Below the pieces are notes generated by a model. It searched no databases, was not told the origin of the DNA, and saw nothing but the letters and a program-made list of their open reading frames with translations. Source: Mytilus californianus (Eukaryota > Mollusca > Bivalvia > Mytilida > Mytilidae). From it: DNA of 64,000 nt. Shown one piece after another: positions 20,891 to 33,385 of the stretch. Each line of letters begins with the position of its first letter. Position 1 is the stretch's first letter. The stretch is from assembly GCF_021869535.1 (NCBI RefSeq), contig NW_026262593.1:52750318-52814317 (forward strand), written 5' to 3'. Made by a program: the position numbers and the translations under genes.

Positions 20891-23097
20891 ACATGAGAAT
20901 ATATTTAGTAATTGTTGCAGTTATCTGGATCCTACTGCAAAATTTAACGCTATATACATGTATCATATGACGAAATACGTGAGGCGCCACACCTCATCAT
21001 GCTTAACATTCTTTTCTGAAATGAAAGAGTTGGAAAGAAATGTTTTTAATCCTCAGATCACGAAATTCTTTTAAATACATGTTCGTCAATAACTATATCC
21101 TCTGATCAATGATTGCTTGATTGTTGGTTGCTGATCGTCCAGTGGCAAATATTTCATGCATGTTCAATAAACAATTTGTCAAAAAGTATGAAAAAAATAT
21201 ATTACAACTTTGCTATTTGTAATGTCAAAATGCATTAGCCGTATAAACTATGGCCGTTTACAATAACTGACCGTATAAAGCCAAACTATTGACGTTGATA
21301 ATGTGTTCCCGTAGAGTTTTGCAAAATTTACGTCGTCCGCTTCAAATTCAAAATTGTTCATTAGGAACAGTTTTCATAATTGCAGTATAAAGATAATAAT
21401 AAAAGAAAAACATTGTCTCCAAACATAATTTTTTTTTGTGCTCGGCAGAGACTCGCATTCTGCTTGTTTCTTAGCCTTATCTTGTACACACACATTTTAT
21501 ACTTTAAACAATGTATATGTGTAACTATTCTACATATAACATTTTGATTTATTTCCTTACAATCAATGATAATTAAACTTTATAAATTTGGTGCGTGGTG
21601 CCTCCGAAGTGCTTTTTTGGAATTACATTCATCAGACACTCTCAAACCCATAAAATTGAAAGGATGTATAAATACATCAGAACGTGAGAAGCTATATCAA
21701 AGAGATCTGAAAAGATAAGTAAAATTTAACAAGGTAAATTTTGTCTTGATGAATCTTTAGTTCAAAGTGTTCAATCTTAGAAAGAAACTGATATTGGTTT
21801 GAAGCTACTAAAAACTAGTAATTTTGTTATACGTTTTTCCATTTGTTTTTGATATTACAATAAAGTCTTCTTTTAGTTATAAAAATAGTCCATATTTATT
21901 AAACATCGCTTTTATCTATCATTTCTTTTGTCTGACTTAAGATGTATAATACTATTTTGACAGGCAATTAATGCTCCATCACCGTGAAAGAGCCATAAGT
22001 GTTGACGCAGCGATAAACCCAAATTAATCAATTGATTAAAACTAATCAATTCATCAATCAATCAACTAAGTGATTTGCATATCTCAGCTTCGTCTTCTAA
22101 CTTGAAAATACTGTCCCTATTAAAATGTAATCCTTCATTGGGTTATGCTCGTGAAACAATTATATTCTTATTATAGTTTTAGTAATTTTTAGCGGGCACT
22201 CAGTGGGATTTAGAAATAATAAATAGACATTTTTGGTAGTATTTAGATAGAATATAGCGTCAAACTTCTTCAGTGAATTGCTGTCTGATACGATAATGTC
22301 AGGTCTCTTGAAAGGGGATGTTGTTGTTTCAGTTCGTTTATTTATATATTTGTTAGTCTATTTGCACGTTGTATCATTCAAAACTCCTTTACTGTAAAGG
22401 TGGCACAATTTCTTTAATTGACTTTAAGTAAAACTGATATGAGCTTCGGCCATTGGTCTCGGTGGATATCAGTGTTTCATAAATAAAAAAATATCAGCGA
22501 GGTTTTCTCACTATTTGAATTTAGTAGCTCCTAATTAAGTATTGGCTACGACTATTTGTTCTGTTTTCCATAGCAAATCATGCATTTTCCTGTATCTACA
22601 TAAGTGAAAATTCAATTCATACCAGCCTTTCTCTTTAATAATTAATTTGGTGCCAATTAAAAGGAAAAGGTTCGATGTTGGGCTTATTTGGCCCAGTTAT
22701 TTGACCGAAAATAAAATAATTAAATTAGATATTGGTACAGAAGCATTCTCAGTTTACCTGATTTCTGTTTCTAGGACTTTATGAAAAAGATAAGATTAAT
22801 CTTGATGACGTACTATATTGTGTCATTGAAGTGATGTCATAGAAGCTATTTGTCCAATTTTAGCTAGCAGAGGGCAAATTTCAGATAAGTTATGAACACA
22901 AGCGTCGCCCAAGGTGACTTTTTATAAGCAAGTGAATAATCACAAAATATACATCTTGTGTAAAATCTTTTTTGTGCGATGATTGAGCACTTATATTATT
23001 TCTTAGTAATTGTCACATGTTATGCACATTCGACATTTTACTGAATTTCCTAAATTTTCATGTCTGTATTACTAATGACTGACATATATACGGAATA
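20891..23097. other. AT-rich stretch, no gene recognised
   Basis: Short repeats such as CAATTGATTAAAACTAATCAATT (a small palindrome near 22030) occur. No exon-like segment with splice signals was recognised. Confidence 0.4.
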
Positions 23098-23449
23098 AAA
23101 TTGAGAATGGAAATGGGGAATGTGTCAAAGAGACAACAACCCGACCACAGAACAGACAACAGCAGAAGGCCACCAACAGGTCTTCAATGCAGCGAGAAAT
23201 TCCCGCACCAGGAGGCGTCCTTCAGCTGGCCCCTAAACAAATATATATACTAGTTCAGTGATAATGAACGCCATACTAAACTCCAAATTGTACACAAGAA
23301 ACTAAAATTAAAAATAATACAAGACTAACAAAGGCTAGAGGCTCCTGACTTGGGACAGGCGCAAAAATGCGGCGGGGTTAAACATGTTTATGAGATCTCA
23401 ACCCTCCCCCTATACCTCTAGCCAATGTAGAAAAGTAAACGCATAACAA
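23098..23449 (-). repeat. R2 repeat, reverse orientation, interrupted
   Basis: Reverse complement of 38640-39012: it starts in AATGGAAATGGGGAATGTGT and runs through CAGCTGGCCCCTAA, GACTTGGGACAGGCGCAAAAA and CCCCCTATACCTCTAGCC. It stops where the 23450-23707 palindrome begins. Confidence 0.75.
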
Positions 23450-23707
23450 GCCCATTTAGGACCTTCCAAAAATATAATTTGAATTCGAAATCACGAATTT
23501 AAATCGTTATCATGAATTGAATAATTTGTCATAACAAACTAAATTTGTGATAACGAATTGGTGAAAATCGTTATAACAGATTTTGTAATTCGTTCCACAA
23601 TTCGTTATCACAAATCTAATCTGTTATAACAAATCATACAATTCGTGATAACGATTTAATTTCGTGATTTCGAATTCAAATTATATTTTTGAAGGTCTTA
23701 AATGGGC
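23450..23707. mobile_element. 258-bp near-perfect palindrome (foldback element)
   Basis: The two halves are reverse complements over about 129 bp each with no obvious loop. The left end GCCCATTTAGGACCTTCC pairs with the right end GAAGGTCTTAAATGGGC, and both arms continue through ATATAATTTGAATTCGAAAT and ATCACGAA. It is inserted in an R2 copy. No coding capacity. Confidence 0.85.
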
Positions 23708-24009
23708 TTCCGTACAAATATGCTAAAACCGCAATGTTTTACTTAAGTACATAAATAAATAAAATAATTCTGCTTGGAGAATATTTTTGATACAATTTAT
23801 TTAAGGGCCAATTGGACCTCAAATTGTTTCTTAGACAGAATCCTTGTTTTGTGCATCTCTTTTTTAATCAAAAAATGTTCTAGCATTTTTTTAGTAAAGC
23901 ATGGATGGACTTTGTTTTGTCTGATTGGGGGTTAGCCAAAAGCTGGATTTCAATTTAACAACTGTTAAATGTTTAATGGGGGTCTGGAAGGGAGTCTTTA
24001 TTTCTGTAT
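23708..24009. other. AT-rich stretch, nothing recognised
   Basis: No supported feature. Confidence 0.4.
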
Positions 24010-24200
24010 TATTTAATCTGAAAAAAAACATTTTACTCTTTTCTTTATTCTCATGTTCAATATTCATTATTCCTTATAATTAAGCCCCCACTATTATCTT
24101 TTTTCTTTACTTGTTGGTCTCTTTATTGTATTCTGTATCTGTTGCTCTTTATTCTCTATTTCCCCCCATTATTCTCTATTCTTTAAACCCCACCGAGATC
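24010..24200 (-). repeat. R7 repeat, reverse orientation
   Basis: T-rich complement of the R7 family: TTTATTCTC, TTATTCTCTATTTCCCCCC, ATTATTCTCTATTCTTTAAA and CCCC. Confidence 0.6.
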
Positions 24201-24514
24201 CTCTTTTATGTAAATTTTGTTCTTAAGCGTACCTGGTAAATGTTGTACTTGTATATTCTTCACGAGGTAGTTAGAGTACATATCTTTGTTAACCATCAAA
24301 CAAATTTAAGTGCTTGTATGAACAAGTATTGTAGCAACCGAAACCATCACGATTTTCTGTAAAATGATGTATTCAGTATGACTTCTGTATGTTTTATGGG
24401 TTAAGGGGTGTAGAATAAGGTTGTAATACATCTTGCATCAGTATGTTAGTAAAGTATGGATATAATGACAGATCAGCAAAATTTTGTAAAAAGGAAATAG
24501 ATAGTCGACAGGTC

Positions 24515-24622
24515 TTCGCTGCATTGAAGACCTGTTGGTGACCTTCTGCAGTTGTCTGTTCTATGGTCGGGTTGTTGTCTCTTTGACACATTCCCCATTT
24601 CCATTCTCAATTTTAAATCAAC
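24515..24622 (+). repeat. R2 3' fragment
   Basis: Matches 380-482 and 38905-39012: GCATTGAAGACCTGTTGGTG, GGTCGGGTTGTTGTCTCTTT and the hallmark GACACATTCCCCATTTCCAT. Confidence 0.75.
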
Positions 24623-25410
24623 ATTTTGGTAGTGAAGCTCAACTCCTTGGGAGAGAAAGGGAAAACAGAAAAAGAAAAAGTTCACATGTTGGATATCAAA
24701 TGTCTACTCCTCGGCAGCTGAGCATCACCAACCAAGTTTTACAAGCAATATAATTGTTCAGTTGACATTTCCTCATCTAATTTAAGATTGCGTAGGGAAC
24801 AAACATGTACTTAAACAACTCGTTCAACGATAAGAATGAGTTTCTGTTTCTGCAATCGGTCAATCGATGTTATAATTGTTGTTGCTGAGAAGAAAAGAAA
24901 AAACACGTGATCCGACAGCAGATGGCAATCCGATATAGATACAGGCAAGACAGACTGAACACGACAAAAAGTACACAGCAGATAATGTGTCTTCTAACGC
25001 GCGAACAATCAGTAGTGTATTTAGATTCAGTGTAACTTCAGACAGGCCTCCTCTGTAGTTGTGGGATGAATAATGGTTGTCCTCTGCTGCTCTGCTTTTA
25101 TCACTTTATTACTTAAAACAATTTAGAATCAGCAGAATTTACCATAGCTTTTTAAGATATTTACAAGTCAACAAAGGTAACGATAAACAAGTTTGAACTC
25201 AAAGGAGAGGTCCGGTAAGGGCTAGTTCTGGCCTAATATTCGAAGTACATCTAATGAAAGATTTTGACACTTTTCGAACACTTAAGTGTCTTCTTCAGTC
25301 GATTCAATTATTTTATGTAAAAGATTTGAACTGATTTGGTCATTAAAGACGCTCAAATTCAAGCTTAAATATGAAAAAACTATCAGATATAAAACGTCAC
25401 TTTTCAGATG
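24623..25410. other. AT-rich stretch, nothing recognised
   Basis: No supported gene. The sequence near 25255-25310 (TTTTGACACTTTTCGAACAC, AAGTGTC) is mildly palindromic. Confidence 0.4.
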
Positions 25411-25552
25411 GTTTTTTGTCTAAAATGTAAATGGCCGCATTCGTGTTCAGTCTCAACCTTTATATATGTTATGTATTATCATCAAATACAACATAAATTT
25501 TAAATATTAAGACTGAACACAAATGCGACCACTTCCATTTAGACAAAAAAAA
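25411..25552. repeat. Inverted repeat, ~43-bp arms
   Basis: The left arm TTTTTTGTCTAAAATGTAAA...CGCATTCGTGTTCAGTCT pairs with the right arm AGACTGAACACAAATGCG...CATTTAGACAAAAAA. The spacer is ~55 bp. Probably a short foldback element or the core of one. Confidence 0.75.
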
Positions 25553-26647
25553 GTTTAAAATTAGCACAAATGGTAAAATTGTGAAGATTTCAGTACTATT
25601 GCATGAATTTATGATGCTATTACCTGATACATGTGCATTGTATTGCTAAAAACAGCTCATATTTATGGAACAGAAGTATTCTATTTTCCAATAAATAGCT
25701 AACAGTTTACATTTCTTTAACAAATTTGTAAAAATGCTTTATTTTGGGGCTAAAAAAGGGTCTTACAGGGCCTACTCCTACATCATAAAATAATATGAAA
25801 AGCTGTTTAATCATTCAATTAAAATCGTTCAATTGAAAAGCGAGTGTACATGTATAATATTATGATTCAGAAAATATGACCCAAGTTAGAAAGACAGAAT
25901 ATACTGAATTAGTTTTGTTTTGCAGATAATATAAGAATTCGGTATTCATATATCTGTGAAGGAAATCAAAAATTTTAATCTGACCATGTTTTATGTTTCA
26001 AATTGTAAGTTCAAAATTTTAATAATTTCTTTAAAATTTTTGGGAAAAATGATTTTTGGATTTTTTGAAATCAATAAAATAATTTAAACGTTTCTAGTTT
26101 TTGTCGTAAAGTTAAATCATTGGTTTTGATGAGAAAACAACTGTGCAAACATAGTATCAATCGTTTTTGTTTTTTGTTTTGTTTTTGTATTGGTACCGTT
26201 TATTTAACTTAATTAAATACGAAAACTGCATTGTTTTGTATATTTTCTTTGGTTGACTAGTATAAGTATGATTGACATGTATGATAGATGAAACGTTGTC
26301 AAAACGGAAATATGAACTCCGACATGTCATTTATTTTAACATGCTCAAAGTGAATGGTTTAATAGGAAGAAATGTTTTTTTGTTTTTTTTGTTTTTTTGT
26401 TTTTTTTAATTTTAAGGCATAAGGAAAAAAAAAGCATTAGATTGACAAGCTATGTCATCCACAAGGAAATAAGACATATACATGGATGTTAACTGTTTAC
26501 TCAGTAAATACACGTGTACTGAAGCATGTCATTTAGTTGTTTAAAATTAGAACAAGGTTGTTATCTTGATGCAATGAAAAAAAAACTACATTTTGTTTTC
26601 TGTCTCTTGAAACACACATATATATACAATGTATAAATAAAAACAAG
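25553..26647. other. AT-rich stretch, nothing recognised
   Basis: TTTTTTGTTTTTTTTG runs near 26376-26410. No gene seen. Confidence 0.4.
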
Positions 26648-27415
26648 GAGATGTTGTATGATTGCCAATGAGACAACTATCCACCATAGTTCAAATGAAG
26701 TGGATAAAAGCAATCACAGGCAACTGTACACCCTTTCAACAATGAGAAAAAGTCATACCGTATAATCGGCTTTAAAAAGTCCCAAAATGAAAAATGTGGA
26801 ACAATTCAAACGAGATAACGAACGGCCTAATTTATAACAGAATGATTTAAGAAGAAAAAAACAAGATGACAGACATGAATCGAAGACAATCACTGAACTA
26901 CAGGCTCCTGACTTTGGCTAGGCACATACAGATGTGACGGGGTTAAACATTCTTGTGAGCGCTCAAACCTCCACATTATCTAGGACAATGGTGTAACAGC
27001 ACACTAAAAGAACAAATTGTAAAAAATCAGTTGCAATTGGCTTAAGATGGTACCAAACACCTTGACTAAAATTAATTTAGCTCGTTTAATTTTCATAAAA
27101 TTTTGACAAAATATTTACTTTGACCCTTTGACAAAAATATAAAATTTTAAAAAACTTGAACCACACACTTTATCAGAAAAATTTCATTGGATATATAGCA
27201 GTTTGACAAACACTAATTTTGATCACTGAGACGCTTAAATTTCCGAAACAATAGAACGTGATTAATGTATGTACCACATTAACTCAAAAGATCAATATAA
27301 GGCACAAAAACAACATACATTAAACAATAGACATAAACCGTCGATATAAGAGATCTCGCAGTTACTGAAAGCTATTTCAAAGCCAATTATAACTAACAAA
27401 TATATATATATAAGC
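26648..27415 (-). repeat. R1 repeat, full length, reverse orientation, split by R6
   Basis: Read on the minus strand it has TTGGCTTTGAAATAGCTTTC, CAGTAACTGCGAGATCTCTT, then (after the 27046-27278 insertion) CACCATTGTCCTAG, GTCAGGAGCCTGTAG and TCTCATTGGCAATCATACAA. This is the clearest evidence that the R1 unit is longer than its usual 3' fragments. Confidence 0.75.
27042..27282 (-). mobile_element. R6 element with TTAA at both ends, inserted in R1
   Basis: Flanked by TTAA at 27042-27045 and 27279-27282. The ends GATGGTACC and GTACCACA are imperfect inverses. The interior matches 27441-27723 in reverse complement. TTAA duplications are the signature of piggyBac-type transposition; no transposase is encoded here. 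Confidence 0.75.
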
Positions 27416-27436
27416 ATGTACTCCCAGACTAACGTT

Positions 27437-27727
27437 TTAAGGTGGTACATATCACCACAGGGAGATAACTCTTTAAAAATTAACTGAACGTTTTAATCAC
27501 GTTCTATTGTTAAGGAAATATTAAGCTTTTCAATGATCAAAATTAGTGATTGTCAAACTGCTATACATGCTATATATCCAATGAAATTTTTATGATAAAG
27601 TGTGTGGTTCAAGTTTTTTGAATTTTTTATATTTTTGTCAAAGGGTCAAGGTAAATATTTTGTGAAAATTTTGTGAAAATTAAACGAGTCAAATTAATTT
27701 TAGTCAATGTGTTTGGAACCACCTTAA
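27437..27727 (+). mobile_element. R6 element with TTAA at both ends
   Basis: TTAA at 27437-27440 and 27724-27727. The ends GGTGGTACAT and GAACCACC form a short inverted repeat. It lies 154 bp from, and inverted relative to, the copy at 27042-27282, so the pair can fold into a ~250-bp stem. Confidence 0.75.
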
Positions 27728-28319
27728 TCAGTACACATCGTGTACAGTATTCACGTTCAGACCATTTATTTCAATTACATAATTTGACACTGAAATTTTT
27801 TATGTGAAGAGTAGTTTCGGCATGGAGTGAACTACTCGATAAAAACATTGGTTAAAACAACACTAGATTTATACAATTATAAAAAATAAAATTTAAATTG
27901 ACTTAAATTGACTTCGACTGTCTGACAGAGAATAAGCTGGATAATGAAAGATCATGATTTACATGTATTATAATGCAGAACTTATTTTTGGCAAGCAATA
28001 AAGAATGGATTTGAAATATGACCTGCATATCTGCACATAAACAATAATGTGTGACAGTAATATACCAGAAATATGCATTTGTTCCACCACAAATTTATGA
28101 GACAAGATTTATTTACAGATAAATGCGACGCCCTCTACATATAACACACGAAATGTAAATTAGATCAAATATTTAGAAAAAAGTGGGTTTATTTTGATTA
28201 CATTATTAAAATATGCATGATTACATGCATGTATAATATGCTTGATTACATTCATGTACTTATTAAATAAGTGAAGGAGAACATCTCGTTTTTTATGTAG
28301 ATTAGACCGTTGGATTTCC
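27728..28319. other. AT-rich stretch, nothing recognised
   Basis: No supported feature. Confidence 0.4.
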
Positions 28320-28497
28320 TGTTTGAATTGTTTTAATCTAGTCATTTTGGGGCCCTTTATAGCTTGCTATCCTGTGTGAGCCAAGGCTCCGTGTTGAAGG
28401 CCGTACTTTGACCTATAATTGTTAACGTTTTACAAATTGTGACTTGGATGGAGAGTTGTCTCATTGGCACTCACACCACGTCTTCTTATTTCTATGT
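28320..28497 (+). repeat. R1-related repeat, 3' part
   Basis: GGGGCCCTTTATAGCTTGCT, CGTGTTGAAGGCCGTACTTT and GAGTTGTCTCATTGGCACTC. The wording is closer to the reverse copy at 61421-61735 (with AGCTTGCT and GAGCCAAGG) than to the 32805 copy, indicating an R1 subfamily. Confidence 0.7.
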
Positions 28498-29189
28498 AGT
28501 CAATATTTCCTTTCTGTTTTTTGTTTTACGTAAATCACGAATATGACTAGCTACCATTTATTGTCATGGCGTCACTGAAAAGAAAACTCCCTGTGAATTA
28601 GCTTGTCAATCGTGATGTATAATTAATAACCTTTGACATTTATGATTATAAAATTATCAAATTTGAGGTTTTTTATTATTGAAGACTTGTCTTTGTTAGC
28701 CGGGGGCAGGTATGAAATCTTGTAAAATGTCTTCATTTTGTCTGTATATAACTAACGGTCTTAATTTTACTTCAAGTAATTGTTATTGAATATTCATACT
28801 TATGTAATTATTGCTGTTTTAAATCAATATTTGATTTATCAGATATTGAAGACATACATACACCTGTTAGCAAAATCTCTAATAGCGAATCGTCTTCCAT
28901 CTTTAATTAAGAATTACAAAATTCGTTTAAAACGAATAATGTACATTTGATTATATTCGCAATTACGTTTTTTAAAGTACAAACAGTATTATAGAAGAAG
29001 AAAAAAACAAACTAAAGATCAAGCTATGACATCCTTAACTATAGTCGCCTATAAAAATACACGCAAGCAGTTCTATCTGTATACGTGCATAAGACATCAG
29101 GCGGATCACACATTCTTAAATCTCGTTATTAAATAAAATAAATAAGTTGCAAGAAGCGCAGGATTCGCACTACATTATTTGTTTTGTTC
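28498..29189. other. AT-rich stretch, nothing recognised
   Basis: No supported feature. Confidence 0.4.
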
Positions 29190-29400
29190 CATGTCAGGAG
29201 CGTGTAATACAGTTGTCGTTTGTTGTTGCTTGCTAGATTCGTTTATTGTTCTTAGCAGAAATCAGGTCGTTGTTTTTTTTCGTTTGAATTGTTTTAAATT
29301 TCGTAATGCCGGGGATTTTTATCGCTTGCAATACAGTGTTCGTTTTGCTCATTGTTGATGGCATAACAATGACTTGTAGTTGATTACATCTTCGTCCTTT
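29190..29400 (+). repeat. Diverged R1-like repeat
   Basis: ATGTCAGGAGCGTGTAATAC, a GTTGTCGTTTGTTG tract, GAATTGTTTTAAATTTCG and TTGCTCATTGTTGATGGC follow R1 order with many substitutions. Confidence 0.55.
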
Positions 29401-31294
29401 TGTCTGTTGCGTACGGATGTTTCCCTTTTTAACATTGCATTTATCGGTCATGAAAATCAAAATGATGGAATGACTGATGGCCAGTCGAAATACTTTCAAA
29501 TTGTAACAAACAGTCGGAAACGACTTGACTCATCAGATTGGCATGAAACAAAGCACAGCAAAAAAAGGTGTATTTCTGACAGGAAACTTTCTTCAAATTT
29601 GTTTTGGAATGTACTATGTTTTAATTATATGCCCACCTCTTATATTGTTTTAAGTGGATTTAAAAGGTATATTATATCAAAAACCAAATGTAAATCTTTT
29701 GGTTGGTATGAAAGTTTTTTTTCGCTATCTTGGATTGTAACATAGCAAAAAAACAATAGATATAGGTTTTCAATCAAGTTAGCAAATTTCCGTACAGGAA
29801 TGCAATTTACTAATAAGAATTGTAATTTAAATGAAATGATTTATGTGATTTTATATTCTTATATCATATATTTTATAAAGGTAGAATCTTTTCGTTTGAT
29901 TACATTTTTTATAACTTAACGTATTAAGGGGAAGTTACTCAGAAAATGTATAATTGACTGTTTTATGTTATAGCAGAGGGAGGGAAGAAATGGGGTGAAC
30001 CAATTTTTTTTTGAAATTCTGAAAGCGTTTTATATATATAAGACTTATCTTCTCGTATATTTATTTCAAAATTTTATCTTTTTGTTTAACTTCTATCCAC
30101 ATAATAATGTCTTCTCTCTGTATAATCCATACAAAACGTGTAATTTTTTAACAAGCTGTAGCTTAAGTACATGCTCGGTGATCATTCTTATTATCTTTTT
30201 GAACAATTCTCAATACATACTTCATTTTTTGAAAGAATAAAAAAAATCCATCTTTTTTCGTTTACACTCCTACACTTCTTTCTATTAAAGACACGTACAT
30301 GTATACTGAATTTGAACTTGAACTTGGTATCTGATTATTTATTTTAATTAATTAACATACATGTGAGCAAGTACATTTTCCGTAGATTAGTTCGTCAGCT
30401 ACAGTAATTAGGTCGCATTCACACAGGTGTGAATAAGTTGTAGACAATGTTTAATTGAATTTTTAAATATTAAAATGTAAAGGGAGTGTTAAAAGGATAT
30501 TTTCCGTCAGTTAAAACGTGTTTGTAATTTTTATTTTTGGTGTTGTTGTGATTGAAGCTCATTATTCACCGTGTTTCCTGCAAATTAGTAAGAACAACTT
30601 GCACAATATTTTTGAATCATTCGGTCATCGTATATGGCTATTTTATCTATTTTATTGTCTTTTCACATTCATGTATCCCTCTCCCCTTTTTTATACGACC
30701 CCCTATATAGTATACATGCTTCAATTTTGAGAACACTTGAAGTTGTGTTTTTACTTTTGAATACAAAACTGAATACATGCTAACAATTGATAAGTTTTTA
30801 TCTCAAAGATGTAAACACTAACATTTGTATACGCAAAGCATTTTTCACATAAAATGTGGTACGTATGATTGCCAATGAGACAACTGTCCACCTCAGACTA
30901 AACGACATGCATGTACAGTGAGAACGAGGCCTGACTTTACAACACCGTTCCCACCCTATGAATAACCACTGTTATGGAAGTACTAAGATTATGTACGGCA
31001 TGTTTGTAACTTATACTAAATCATTTAGATATATTTATATTAAAATTGTCCCACGGAAAAGAACATATTATTTCAATTCAATGACAAGAATCTATCCATT
31101 GTATTTCCTCTAACTTCGTTTGTGATATATAGTGCAAATGCTTGTAATTGACATTTAATCAACATGTCTCATTGACAGGAGAAAGACAATTCTTACTAAT
31201 AGATGTGTCGCTCATGTCAATTTGGCATAATATCACGTGACATAGTATAACAGGTTCCTAGTGTTCGTCCATTTCTTACGATCTTCCTTGAAAA
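29401..31294. other. Upstream region of reeler exon B; no other gene recognised
   Basis: AT-rich. A short R1 tail fragment in reverse (GATTGCCAATGAGACAACTG) lies at 30855-30910. A 121-codon + frame at 29380-29745 overlaps the preceding repeat and has no motif. A CACGTG E-box-like site lies at 31234, 61 bp before the exon B start codon; significance unknown. Confidence 0.4.
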
Positions 31295-31562
31295 ATGTCC
31301 ACGATGCTGAAAAAAATCGAGAAAGTTATTGAAATTCTTGTGATCGTCTGTTTAACAACTGTATATTGTTTTTGGAATGGAGCACCGATTAACACTTGTC
31401 TGTCGTCTGCAACATTCCATACGAAAGTTTTAAATGAAACTCACATGGGACAGTATCTTCCAATGAACAATTCTGAAATGAATTACACATTAACAGTTAG
31501 TAAACGGGAATACAAAAATTTAACTCTACCAAAAATGAAGCCAAAACAGGACTACATCAGAG
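31295..31562 (+). CDS. Reeler-domain first exon B (orphan or alternative)
   Basis: ATG followed by 89 codons plus one base to the donor AGAG|GTAATG (phase 1). A hydrophobic segment (IEILVIVCLTTVYC) follows a charged start, consistent with a signal peptide or anchor. Then comes FWNGAPINTC, the Gly-Ala-Pro...Cys start of a reeler domain (Cys35). The segment LNETHMGQYLP parallels INATHIGIYYP in exon C at the same distance from the cysteine, so B and C are paralogous. Sequons NET, NNS, NYT and NLT predict heavier N-glycosylation than C. No own second exon was found before 40 kb. Spliced to 43603 it would give 254 residues. Alternative: an orphaned duplicate. Confidence 0.75.
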
Positions 31563-31789
31563 GTAATGTATTCTTAGTTACCGCGTGATTTCACGTGATT
31601 TCAATCTAGGATTTATCGTAAAAGAAATCTCATTTACAAAGTGAAAGTTTTTTCTAAGAAACGTTTGTAATTGTCTTGAAAGTCTTTTGATAGTAGTCAG
31701 CACTTCTGTGTTGACAAGCATTATCATTTAGATGGTTATAAATAAAAGTTAACTGTTTACAAAACATGGAATATTTCAAATTACTAATG
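31563..31789. other. Putative intron start after exon B
   Basis: Begins GTAATG. An immediate in-frame extension ends at a TGA after eight codons, so the donor is needed for a longer product. Confidence 0.45.
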
Positions 31790-31960
31790 ATTTTCTACCC
31801 CAATTATAGCTTTCCTTAGCTGTATTTGGCAGAACCTTTCGGAAAATTGGGTCATCAATACTCTTCAACTTCGTACTTTATTTTGCCTTTTTAACTTCAC
31901 AAATGCAGCTTCTGACGAACAAAAGTTTTTGCCTGTTACATGTATCTATGATGCGTTTTG
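31790..31960 (-). repeat. R4 repeat, reverse orientation
   Basis: CTTAGCTGTATTTGGCAGAA, then TCAACTTCGTACTTTATTT and AGCTTCTGACGAACAAAAG are the reverse complement of the R4 order seen at 42860-43045. Confidence 0.65.
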
Positions 31961-32519
31961 ATATAATAACCAAAACATATGACGGCTAATGGAAGAGAGG
32001 TAGACATATCGTCACGTTATCGGATTTAAAAAGTCTGGATTTAGTATATGGAAGAAGGTAACAAAGAAGGGTAAACAAGACAATTCAGACTTTTCAATTA
32101 TTTTAACCGTTAGATGTCGTGTATTGTACTGTAGATTGAGCAACAATCCGATTCCAGGGTTTATTTTTGATTTTGCTTCAGATATAGTGATAAAAATAGT
32201 TTTTTATAATACAAGGAAAAGTAATCCGAAGCGCTGTATTTTTAATTGAAACTCAAATGTGAAAAGAAATTAAAAGTGTTGCATTTTCTGCCATGACGTT
32301 ATCAGTTCGTCGCAAACTTATGCGTTTGAAAATGCCTTTGGTACTTAATGCCTCTTTTTTGCAGCTATAGAATACTAGGTTTTACTTGTACATGATTCTC
32401 GTTCTTAAGTTATGAGTAGCCAGCCAATCTACAAATAAAATAGTAATTGTCAACATAAGTTGTATTTTATTGTCCCTAACGTTTGTTATTTATTGTTGAC
32501 ATTTTCCCCTGAAGGAAGG
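31961..32519. other. AT-rich stretch, possible R8 fragment
   Basis: GCCATGACGTTATCAGTTCG and ATGCCTTTGGTA near 32290-32345 match the R8 edge at 41280-41340. No gene seen. Confidence 0.4.
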
Positions 32520-32700
32520 CCTTGATAGGGTTTACAGAATAGAGAATAATGTACAAAATAACAGAGCAATGGCCCAAGAAATACAAAATAGGGAAGGTAG
32601 GAAAATTGGGTGACACGATAAAGAAGAGAGATTAATAAGGCGTTAAAATATAACAAATAGAGAGGAATCGGCCCAAAATTTAAAGAAGAGAGAAATATGG
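32520..32700 (+). repeat. R7 A-rich repeat
   Basis: GGGTTTACAGAATAGAGAAT start as at 20685. A-rich AATAGAG/ATGG units follow. Confidence 0.7.
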
Positions 32701-32804
32701 TTGAGTCTCTCCGCTGTATTGTTCAGACTCTCTTTGCTAATCTGTGTGAAACAACTTTACAGAAAACTGGCCTTACCTTTTACAGATATCAAATGAGCTA
32801 CACG

Positions 32805-33385
32805 ATTTTTTGTTAGTTGTTATTGGCTTTGAACTAGCTGTCAGTAACTGCGAGTACTCTCAGATCTGTACTAGTGTCTTTTTCTTGTGGGGATGTATAT
32901 ATAAGTACCTGTCCACGTCCACTCTGTGTTTTTGTTAGATGTATTTCTATTTGTATCCATCTGATGAGTTAAGTCTTTTTCAACTGATTTTTATAGTTTG
33001 TTCATATGTTGTACTGTTACACCACTGTCCCAGGTTAGAGGGCGGGTTGAGCGCTCACAAACATATTTTACCCTGCCATATTCTTTATGTGCCTGTCCCA
33101 AGTCAGGAGCCTGTAGTTCAGTGGTTGTCGTTGGTTCATGTCTTTCATATTTGTTTTTCGTAAATTGTTTTGTTATAAATTAGGCTGTTAGTTTTTTTCA
33201 ATTGAATTGTTTCATATTTTTCATGTTGGGGCCTTTTACAGCCGACAATATGGTATGGGTTTTTCTCATTGTTGAAGGCCGTACGGTTGCCTATAATTGC
33301 TTACATCCTCTTCATTTGAACTCTCTGGTTGATAGTTTTATCATTTGCAATCATACCACATCTCCTTATTTTTATATAGGTTATA
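32805..33385 (+). repeat. R1 repeat, long copy
   Basis: The most complete + strand copy: TATTGGCTTTGAACTAGCTG, CGAGTACTCTCAGATCTGTA, GGGATGTATATATAAGTACC, CATCTGATGAGTTAAG, CACCACTGTCCCAGGTTAGA, GTCCCAAGTCAGGAGCCTGT, TTGAAGGCCGTACGG and CAATCATACCACATCTCC. Open frames in it are not conserved as proteins. Confidence 0.85.

Noticed and set aside
23098-23230. Recurring MEMGNVSK...QQPDH peptide in several places
   Set aside because: It appears only where R2 copies occur and is not embedded in a longer conserved frame.
29380-29745. 121-codon open frame
   Set aside because: Begins inside a diverged R1 repeat and has no recognisable motif or splice signals.
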